64,000 nucleotides of DNA, from contig NZ_CP171225.1 of assembly GCF_043226085.1 (NCBI RefSeq), positions 2,232,001-2,296,000 of the forward strand, written 5' to 3'. The DNA comes from Amaricoccus sp003258405 (GTDB taxonomy: Bacteria; Pseudomonadota; Alphaproteobacteria; Rhodobacterales; Rhodobacteraceae). Shown one piece after another: positions 30,226-37,900 of the stretch (positions within the stretch are counted from its first letter, which is position 1; the number at the start of each line of letters is the position of its first letter). The notes below the pieces were generated by a model. It had not been told where the DNA came from. It searched no databases and saw only the letters and a list, made by a program, of their open reading frames with translations. Position numbers and translations under genes: made by a program.

Positions 30226-30810
30226 ATGAAAGCCGAGACCACACCCCGCTCCGCCGGCCCCGGCCGTCCGCGGAGCTTCAATCGCGAGATGGCGCTGGCC
30301 GCGGCACTCCAGCTCTTCTGGCGCCAGGGCTACGAGGCGACCTCGCTCGACGATCTGACGGCGGCGATGAAGATCAGCCGCTCGAGCTTCTATGGCTGCT
30401 TCGGCTCCAAGCATGGCGTTCTGGTCGCCGCGCTCGAAAGCTATGCCGCCGAGGCACAGGCCCGTCTGCGGGCGGTGGCGGAGGCGGGGCCGGACGCGGT
30501 GCCGGCGATGCTCGAGGCCATCGCCAATCCGCAGGACGGCGCGCAGGGCTGCCTGCTCGTCAACTGCATCACCGAGCTTGCGCCGCATGACCCGGCGGTG
30601 GCGGAGCTCGGGCGGGCGCATATCGCCGCGCTCGAGGACATGTTCGCCGCCGCGCTGTCGCCGGAGGCCCCCGAGGCCGCGCAGGTTCCGGCCCGCACCC
30701 TCGTCTCGCTTGCGATCGGCACGCTCACCCTGCGCAAGGCGGGGCTGCCGGCGGAGGAGATTCGCGCCTCGCTCGATCTGGCGCGCAGCCTCTTTCCGGC
30801 CCGGAGCTGA
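30226..30810 (+). CDS. TetR/AcrR family transcriptional regulator
   Basis: A 194-residue repressor. The N-terminal HTH (about residues 14-62) has GRPRSFNREMALAAALQLFW, the recognition segment LDDLTAAMKISRSSFYGCFG and S-K-H-G-V-L. The C-terminal ligand domain has C-L-L-V-N-C, with two Cys that could serve in redox or electrophile sensing as in NemR-type regulators. The start is uncertain: GGAGG touches ATG 30226, which is too close for normal spacing, and an in-frame GTG at 30157 is possible. It lies 105 bases upstream of an Old Yellow Enzyme gene whose promoter carries a palindrome. Confidence 0.88.
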   Translation: MKAETTPRSAGPGRPRSFNREMALAAALQLFWRQGYEATSLDDLTAAMKISRSSFYGCFGSKHGVLVAALESYAAEAQARLRAVAEAGPDAVPAMLEAIANPQDGAQGCLLVNCITELAPHDPAVAELGRAHIAALEDMFAAALSPEAPEAAQVPARTLVSLAIGTLTLRKAGLPAEEIRASLDLARSLFPARS

Positions 30811-30867
30811 TCAGGCCCGCGCGGAAGTTTTTTCGCGCCGCCCCTTCTCTCCGGCTTTCGGCCTCCC

Positions 30868-30894
30868 TAATTCAGACTGGTCAGTCCAGAATTA
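30868..30894. promoter_or_regulatory. Palindromic operator before the Old Yellow Enzyme gene
   Basis: Core GACTG-GT-CAGTC (30875-30886) is a perfect inverted repeat. Outer TAATTC (30868) and GAATTA (30889) flank it slightly off-centre. The G-A-C-x-G-G-T-C-like core resembles sites used by NemR-type TetR repressors that control alkene reductases. It lies 21 bases before the gene start. Confidence 0.6.
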
Positions 30895-30914
30895 TCCGGC
30901 CAGAGGAGAGATCC

Positions 30915-32015
30915 ATGACGCTGCCGAAACTGTTCACGCCGCTGAAGGCGGGTAGCCTCGAGCTTTCGAACCGCGTGGTGATGGCGCCACTTACCCGCAA
31001 CCGGGCCCGGCCCGAAGACGATGCGCCCTACGATATCCATGTCGACTATTACGCCCAGCGCGCGAGCGCCGGCCTCATCATCACCGAGGGCAGCCAGATC
31101 TCGCCCGAGGGCAAGGGCTATGCCTGGACCCCGGGCATCCACAGCGAAGCGCAGGTCGCGGGCTGGAAGAAGGTCACCGATGCGGTGCATGCGAAAGGCG
31201 GCCGGATCGTGATCCAGATCTGGCATGTCGGCCGGGTTTCGCATGTCTCGCTCCAGCCGGGCGGCCAGGCGCCGGTGGCGCCCTCGGCCCTTGCCGCCGA
31301 GAGCCGGACCTTCGACGGCAACGGCTTCGTGCCGACCTCCGAGCCGCGCGCGCTCGCCCTCGACGAGATCCCGCGCGTGCTCGAGGATTACCGCCAGGCG
31401 ACGCGCAATGCGCGGGCCGCGGGGTTCGACGGCGTGGAGATCCATGCCGCCAACGGCTATCTGATCGACCAGTTCCTGAAGGACGGCGCCAACAAGCGCA
31501 CCGATGCCTATGGCGGCTCGGTGGAGAACCGGGTGCGGTTCCTCGACGAGGTCGTGGCCGCGGTCTCCGAGGCCTGGGAGCCGGGCCGGGTCGGCGTGCG
31601 GCTCTCGCCGTTCTCCAACGCCAACGCAATCACCGACAGCGATCCGATGGCGACCTTCTCGGCGGCGATCGACCGGCTCGACACCTACGGGCTTGCCTAT
31701 CTCCATCTGGTCGAAGGCCAGACCGGCGGGCCGCGCGACCTGGCCGAGGGCAACAGCATCGAGGCGCTGCGGGCACGCTTCTCGGGCGTCTACATGGCCA
31801 ACAACGGCTATGACCGCGAGATGGCGATCGAGGCGGTCGAGCACGGCGCGGCCGATCTCGTGGCCTTCGGCAAACCCTTCATTTCCAACCCCGATCTGGT
31901 GGAACGGCTCAAGGCCGATGCCCCGCTCGCCACGCCCGACCAAGAGACCTTCTACGGCGGCGGCACCAAGGGCTACACCGATTACCCGACGCTCGCCGAA
32001 AGTCAGGCCGCCTGA
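30915..32015 (+). CDS. nemA: Old Yellow Enzyme family alkene reductase
   Basis: A 366-residue FMN oxidoreductase of the NemA/xenobiotic reductase class, reducing activated C=C bonds and nitro or N-ethylmaleimide-type electrophiles with NAD(P)H. FMN and substrate residues are visible: VVMAPLTRNRA near residue 21, Q-I-W-H-V-G-R at about 101-107, and VEIHAANGYLIDQFLKD with the His177/Asn180/Tyr182 set, then R-T-D-A-Y-G-G-S-V-E-N-R. Upstream TetR gene and palindrome suggest electrophile-inducible repression. A stem-loop terminator follows 41 bases after the stop. Confidence 0.93.
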   Translation: MTLPKLFTPLKAGSLELSNRVVMAPLTRNRARPEDDAPYDIHVDYYAQRASAGLIITEGSQISPEGKGYAWTPGIHSEAQVAGWKKVTDAVHAKGGRIVIQIWHVGRVSHVSLQPGGQAPVAPSALAAESRTFDGNGFVPTSEPRALALDEIPRVLEDYRQATRNARAAGFDGVEIHAANGYLIDQFLKDGANKRTDAYGGSVENRVRFLDEVVAAVSEAWEPGRVGVRLSPFSNANAITDSDPMATFSAAIDRLDTYGLAYLHLVEGQTGGPRDLAEGNSIEALRARFSGVYMANNGYDREMAIEAVEHGAADLVAFGKPFISNPDLVERLKADAPLATPDQETFYGGGTKGYTDYPTLAESQAA

Positions 32016-32056
32016 GGCCCTTACCCGTGGCCGCACAGCGCGAGCCTTGACAATTC

Positions 32057-32084
32057 CACCGGGCGGGGGCATATCCGCCCGGTG
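32057..32084 (+). terminator. Terminator hairpin after the alkene reductase gene
   Basis: Perfect 10-bp stem, CACCGGGCGG (32057-32066) and CCGCCCGGTG (32075-32084), loop GGGCATAT. No T run follows. Confidence 0.55.
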
Positions 32085-32194
32085 TCGGCGCATCGGGGGA
32101 TGCGCGGACCGGAACGGCGTGAAGCGCGGCGGCAGTGGTCGTCCTGGGTTCCAGTCGAACAGACACGACACCATGTTTCTTGCGTCCTGATTCA

Positions 32195-32220
32195 CGCGGG
32201 CCGTTCTCATCGAGCCCGCG
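32195..32220 (+). promoter_or_regulatory. Hairpin in the leader region of the DEAD-box helicase gene
   Basis: CGCGGGC (32195-32201) and GCCCGCG (32214-32220), perfect 7-bp stem with a 12-base loop followed by GTTTCTCG. It lies 58 bases before the helicase start. Helicase mRNAs often have long structured leaders with attenuation, so a regulatory role is plausible but unproven. Confidence 0.4.
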
Positions 32221-32277
32221 GTTTCTCGTGCGTCCAGCGCATGGGCCGAACGCGCGCTTCCCGTTGGAAGGCGGACC

Positions 32278-33594
32278 ATGACAGATTTCTCGACCCTTGC
32301 GCTGGCGGCGCCGATCGCCGAGGCGCTCGAGGCCACCGGCTACACCACACCGACTCCGATCCAGGCACAGGCGATCCCGCATGTGCTCGAGGGCCGCGAC
32401 CTTCTGGGCATCGCCCAGACCGGCACCGGCAAGACCGCGGCCTTCGCGCTGCCGATCCTCGACCGGCTGGCGCGCAAGCCGGGCCCCCTGCCCCGCAAGG
32501 GCACGCGGGTGCTCGTGCTGGCGCCGACGCGCGAGCTTGCGGGCCAGATCGCGACCTCGTTCCAGAAATACGGCCAGTTCCTCAAGCTTTCGATCGGCAC
32601 CGCCTTCGGCGGCGTTCCGATCAACAAGCACATCCGGCAGATGGTGCGCGGCACCGACGTGCTCGTCGCGACCCCCGGCCGGCTGATCGACCTCATCGAC
32701 CGCAAGGCGATGACGCTCAACGATGTCGAGGTGCTGGTGCTCGACGAGGCCGACCAGATGCTCGACCTCGGCTTCATCCACGCGCTGCGGCGCATCGTGC
32801 CGCTGCTGCCGCGGCGGCGCCAGACGCTGTTCTTCTCGGCCACGATGCCCGCCCAGATCGCCGAGCTTGCCGGCAAGTATCTCGACGAGCCGGTCGAGGT
32901 TTCGGTCGCCCCGGCGGCGACGACCGCCGAGAAGGTCGCCCAGCGCGCCCATTTCGTCGCCCAGGGCGAGAAGCAGGCGCTGCTGGCCCACACGCTGCGC
33001 GACGACGCGATCGACCGGGTTCTGGTGTTTACCCGCACCAAGCACGGCGCGGACCGGGTGGTGCGCAATCTCGAGCGTGACGGCATCAAGTCCGCCGCGA
33101 TCCACGGCAACAAGAGCCAGCCGCAGCGCGAGCGGGCGCTGGCGGCCTTCCGCTCGGGCCATTGCCGGGTGCTGGTCGCGACCGACATCGCGGCGCGCGG
33201 CGTCGATGTGCCGGGCGTGAGCCATGTGGTGAACTTCGAGATCCCGAACGTGGCCGAGCAGTATGTCCACCGCATCGGCCGGACGGCGCGCGCAGGCGCG
33301 GAGGGGCTTGCGATCTCCTTCGTTGCCCCCGACGAGCGCAACTATCTGCGCGACATCGAGCGGCTTACCCGGCAGGCGGTCGAGGTGATGCCGCTGCCCG
33401 AGGGCTTCACGCACCAGCCCGCACCGGCCCCGAAGGCCGAGGCCGGGCGCGGCGGCGCGGGCAAGCCCGGTGGCGGCGGCAAGCCCGGTCCGTCCCGGCG
33501 GCGTCGCCCGCGCAATGCAGGCGCCCCGGCCGGCGGCAAACCCGCCGGCAACCGCCAGCCGCGCCGGCAACAGGGCGGCAGCCACGCGAGCTGA
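32278..33594 (+). CDS. rhlE: DEAD-box ATP-dependent RNA helicase, RhlE-like
   Basis: A 438-residue RNA helicase. Q motif near residues 22-30 (YTTPTPIQAQ), Walker A AQTGTGKT at 46-53, PTRELAGQ, GG, T-P-G-R, D-E-A-D at 156-159, S-A-T, then domain 2 with IHGNKSQPQRERAL, VATDIAARGVDVPGV and the arginine motif HRIGRTARAG. The C-terminal 55 residues are Gly/Pro/Arg-rich (GGGGKPGPSRRRRPR), an RNA-binding tail. The RhlE subgroup, acting in ribosome assembly and mRNA decay at low temperature, fits the short N-terminus and basic tail. Confidence 0.93.
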   Translation: MTDFSTLALAAPIAEALEATGYTTPTPIQAQAIPHVLEGRDLLGIAQTGTGKTAAFALPILDRLARKPGPLPRKGTRVLVLAPTRELAGQIATSFQKYGQFLKLSIGTAFGGVPINKHIRQMVRGTDVLVATPGRLIDLIDRKAMTLNDVEVLVLDEADQMLDLGFIHALRRIVPLLPRRRQTLFFSATMPAQIAELAGKYLDEPVEVSVAPAATTAEKVAQRAHFVAQGEKQALLAHTLRDDAIDRVLVFTRTKHGADRVVRNLERDGIKSAAIHGNKSQPQRERALAAFRSGHCRVLVATDIAARGVDVPGVSHVVNFEIPNVAEQYVHRIGRTARAGAEGLAISFVAPDERNYLRDIERLTRQAVEVMPLPEGFTHQPAPAPKAEAGRGGAGKPGGGGKPGPSRRRRPRNAGAPAGGKPAGNRQPRRQQGGSHAS

Positions 33595-33677
33595 GCGCCC
33601 GACCTCGGGTCTTTAGCAGCGGCCGGTATCGCGGCGCGGATCTCCGCCTCGTGATCCCGGCCCTCAAGCCGTTTCGT

Positions 33678-33733
33678 CGAAAGGGGCATGACGGGGCCGC
33701 GATCAGAAGATCGCCCCCGTCATGCTCCTTTCG
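33678..33733. terminator. Long bidirectional terminator between convergent helicase and S8 peptidase genes
   Basis: CGAAAGGGGCATGACGGGG (33678-33696) pairs with the inverted segment ending CTCCTTTCG at 33733 with a single mismatch over about 19 bases; GATC-AGAA-GATC forms the tip. The stem is strong and symmetric, as for a shared terminator. Confidence 0.75.
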
Positions 33734-33825
33734 ATTCCCGCCTTCGTGACAGTCCAGAGCTCGCACGTGCTTCGAGCCTCGCCTCGACGGCGCACGGTCT
33801 CCGGCATCCGCCCCTCGGGCGCAAT

Positions 33826-34908
33826 TCATCCCGTGAGGGGATTGGCCGGGGCGAGGCAGAGGGCGGGATGATCGTGGCGGAGGGCTTTGAGCCCGGCGGG
33901 GGAGAGGCGGAGCCGCATGGCGCCGAGCTCCGCCAGGGTTTCCGCCCCCGGGATCTGCGGCAACGGTGTGCCCGGCCGGGCGGCGGCGACGAGATCGAGC
34001 CGCGCCGCGGCATCGGCATGGCGGAGGCGGGCCTCGAGAACCGGACAGAGCGGCGGCGGCCCGACCGGCGGCATCGGCCGCGCGGGCGGGGGATCGGGCA
34101 GCGCGGCAGGATCGAGGCGGCCGTAGCGCGCGCGGTGCCGGCGGTCGGTCGGCAGCGGGTGCGCCCCGGCGCAGAGCCGGGCGGCCACCTCGAGCGCCGT
34201 CTCCGACCGCGCGCCGGCGAGAACGGCGATGGCACCGGCCGCGACGGCCGCAGCGACAGACGTACCCGAGCGCCGCTCGGGCGCACCGCCCGACCCGAAG
34301 TCGGGAATGGCGACACCGTGCGCCAGCAGATCGGGGCGTATCGGGGTGAGGCCCGCGGGGCTGCTGGCCGAGAATCGGGCCGGCCCGCCATCCCTGTCGC
34401 AGGCACCGATCGAGAGCGCCTCGGGCAGGGCCCCGGGCAGCGTCATCCGCCCGGGGCCGGTATTGCCGGCGGCGGCGATGACGAGCATCCCGGAGTTGCG
34501 CAGGCGCGCGAGCACCGCGCCGAGGACCGCGGCCCCTGCCGGCAGGCCAAGTGGCATGAGCGCGATCCCCGCGCCCTGGCGCTGCGCCCAGTCGAGCCCC
34601 AGCAGCAGCCGCCAGAGCGTCGCGCCGCCTTCGATCACCTCCGCGGCGAGGAGCCGGGCCTCCGGCGCGATGCGGCAGAGGAGACTTGCGGTGAAGGTGC
34701 CGTGACCGGTGCGGTCCCCGACCCGCTCCCTGCTGCGGATGTCTCCGGTCCGGCCTGTTGCGAGCACGCCGGCAAGACGCCCGGCGAAGAGCGGCAGGTC
34801 CATGTCGATGCCGCTGTCGAGATGGGCGATGCGCAGCCCGCCGCCGCGCCAGCCGCGCCGGTGCCAGTCCTCGAGTGGCAGGCCGCAGGCGCGGGCCAGC
34901 GTGGTCAA
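33826..34908 (-). CDS. Subtilisin-like S8 family serine peptidase
   Basis: A 360-residue peptidase. The S8 triad is in place: Asp31 in AHLDSGID, His69 in TGHGTFTAS, and Ser217 in SGTSVAAAVAAG, with the oxyanion Asn149 in AAAGNTGPG. No signal peptide or inhibitory propeptide is seen, so it probably acts in the cytoplasm or is exported by a non-Sec route. The 130-residue C-terminal part (Pro-rich linker then LRLSPAGLKALRHDHPAL) has no recognised domain. The TTG start at 34908 overlaps the stop of the VHL-repeat gene (TTTGA), so translation is coupled and a joint function, such as processing of that protein, is inferred. Confidence 0.87.
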   Translation of the reverse strand: MTTLARACGLPLEDWHRRGWRGGGLRIAHLDSGIDMDLPLFAGRLAGVLATGRTGDIRSRERVGDRTGHGTFTASLLCRIAPEARLLAAEVIEGGATLWRLLLGLDWAQRQGAGIALMPLGLPAGAAVLGAVLARLRNSGMLVIAAAGNTGPGRMTLPGALPEALSIGACDRDGGPARFSASSPAGLTPIRPDLLAHGVAIPDFGSGGAPERRSGTSVAAAVAAGAIAVLAGARSETALEVAARLCAGAHPLPTDRRHRARYGRLDPAALPDPPPARPMPPVGPPPLCPVLEARLRHADAAARLDLVAAARPGTPLPQIPGAETLAELGAMRLRLSPAGLKALRHDHPALCLAPANPLTG

Positions 34909-37900
34909 AGGTCGAAGGCTGCGTCGTCGACCGGCACCCTGCTGCGCGCGAAGTAGCTGCTCGCCTCGCCGATATGGCCGTAGGTCACGAAGAGCGAGGC
35001 GTGTATGGCGAGCGGGATGTAGAGGGTTCCGCGGTTCAGCTCGTTCAGGGCGAGGACCTTGGTGACCGCGGGAAAGGTATCCATCAGCCAGCCGTATCGG
35101 CGCCGCTCGAGCACGCGGGTGGTAAATTTGCTGCCGGACGCGCTCCATTCCTCGGCATGCTGGTCGGTGTTCACGAATTTCGACATCAGGCCCATATGCA
35201 CGATGCCGATGAGCGTAGTGGCGATCGGCAAGCCGTATTCCGTCGCCTTTCCGCCGCCCTTGCCGCCGAAGGCCTCGGAAGCCGAGAAGCCGAAATCCAC
35301 CACGCCCATCGCCACGTAGAGCCACTGGTAGGTCCAGATGATGGAACCGTAGCGGGCGCGTTCGGCCTCGAGGGCCGGCAGGCGCGATCCGTCCGGGGCA
35401 AGGCCCCGCAGGCCGTTGCCGATCTCGGAGGACTTCAGGCCGCTGACGGCGCCGGTGGGATTTCCCGCGACCTGGGCGAGGCTGCCCACGACGATCACGC
35501 CGAGCTTCGCGAGCGCCATGCCCTTGCCCGCCCGGGAGCCCGCCGGCGGGTTGAGGTAGTGCGAGGCCGGGACCGGCGTCGCCACCGGGACCATCTCCAC
35601 GACCTCGCCCGCGATCGCCCACTCGCCACCGCCGGTGTTCACCTTCGACGGGATCTCGTGCATCTCGAAGGCCTTGTTGTCAGCGGGGGCTTTCTGGATC
35701 TTGGCCCCACTGATGTCATAGAAGAGGTCGAAGCCGTTGAGGCAGAGGTGGCAGCTGCCGTAGACAACGGCCCAGGCCTGTTTTTCCTCCCGCACCTCCT
35801 TCTCCTCCTTCGAGAGGCTCAGCGCCGCCGTCTGGCTGCGGAGCCGGATCTGGCGGCCGAGCGTGATGCGACCGATGATGGAGGCCGGCACCGCCACGAG
35901 GAAGGCGACGAGGGACATGGCCGAAAGCTCCCGTCCGGTCATCGATTCATAGAAGGCGGTGAGGAAGGGGATCTCGAGCCGGGTGTTGAGGGCGGTCTTC
36001 AGCAGCTCGAGTGCGGCGATGAAAGCGTCAAAGAGCAGGTCGGCGATGGCCTCGATCAGCGAGATGCCGGTCACCGCCAGCCCCTTGGCAAGCGAGAGCA
36101 CCCCGCTCAGCACCAGCTCCGGCGCACGGGAGGGATTGGCGAGGGCCGCGCGGAAGAGCGCGATGGAATCGCCGAAGGCATCGAGCACGATGCCGAAGTC
36201 GCTCTCGACGAAAGCTTCGAGCTTCTCGATGAGGGGCTCGATGACGCTCCCGAACTTCGACATCGCGCCCGCCGGCGCGGCCCCGGCAATGCCCTTGAGG
36301 AACGGGTTGGCCTCGGGAGCCTCGCCGCCCCCGTCATCGCCGGAGCCGGTGAGCTTCGACATCAGCCAGTCGAGCTTGTCGATCGCTTCGGAGCGGTCCT
36401 GCGGCTGGTCGCGGTCGATGCGGGCGATGTCGCCGCCCCCGAGCTGGTCGATCGCGGAATCGAAGCCTTCGAGGATCTGCGACTGCAGGTCTCCGAGCCA
36501 GGTCGCGGTCATGCCCTTCATCGTGCGCACTGCCCCCTCGGCCAGGTCGATGCCGCCGTTGATCTTCTCGATCAGCGCATCGTGCAGCTCGAGCACGCCA
36601 TCGGTGTCGAAGAGGTCCATGAAGACGCGGACAAGCTTGCCGAGCCCGATGCCGATGCCGTCGAGCACCTTGCAGAACACCTTGCCGACGACCTCGATCG
36701 TATCGGCGATGAACTGGTAGACGACGCCGCCGATATCCATCGTCACCCGAAGGACCGCCTTGGCGGCCATCGCGAGGCCTTTCAGCACATCCTTGTCGAG
36801 CTCGTCATAGGCATCCTTGATGTCGGAGGCGAACTGCTTCGCGCTGCGCTTGACGGCATTGACGCCGTCGACGACGCCCTCGACCACGTCGTCGGCGGTG
36901 CGCTCGACCCAGCCGACCGAGTCGTCCCAGACCTTCGTGGCGGTCTTCGCGATCTCGCGCCCGATCGGGGTGACGGTCCGCACCACGGTCCGGCCAGCAT
37001 CCTCGAGCGCGCCGGGCACGTCCTCGACGATGAACTCCTCGGTCTCCTTCGCGACCGTCCTTGCGGCTTTCGGGATTGTCTCGACGAAGAAGCCGCCGAC
37101 CGCCGAGGCGCCATCCTCGAGGAAGTCGAGGAAGCCCTGCCCCGCCATCTCGTTCACCCGGATGGCACCGGCGGCCGCCGCGGCGATCTCCTCCCGGCCG
37201 GCGGGGCGGAAGAGCGTCTTGCCGGCGCCACCGAGCTCGAGCTTCCAGCGGTCGTAGCTCATGGCGTCGGCGATGGTGAAGCGGTCGGCGGAGGTGCCGT
37301 GGGACAGGGCGCGATGGGCGGCGGGGACGGTCGAGGAGAGTGACTTGAGCGCGCGTCCGGCATGAACGGCATCGGCCTCGGTGAGGGAGGCGGACAGGCC
37401 GAGGCGCGTGCGATCGCGCCACAGCGCGTCGTCCTCCATGGCGAGGATCTTGCTGTGGAGATCGGCATCGGGAAAGACGAAGACCCGTTCGCGCGGCGCC
37501 ATCGCAGGGGTGCGCAGCATCAGGGCGCCACCGCCGATCGCCTCGGGATCGACGAGGATCTCGAGCTTGCCGATCTCGTTGACGGACAGCCGCGCCGGGC
37601 GGACCGGATCGATCAGATGGCTCTGGCCATTGGCGCGGATCCTGAGCTCCTCGGTGGCCCAGACATCGACGGCGCCGCTCAGGGGCGGAAGGGTGAGCAT
37701 GGTCCGCAGGACCGGCGAGCGGACGACCTCACCGCCCGTCACCGCCATGTCCTCGGTGAGGCGCGAGGTGGCGGAGAACCGGCAGGCTGCAAGCGGCGGC
37801 GTGGAGAGGATGGTGGCCGAGGAAATCGCGTTGAGGCCGACATCGCCGTCGGCGAGCGAGGGCGTGTCCATGTAGATGACATCGTTGGTGCCGCCGTAGC

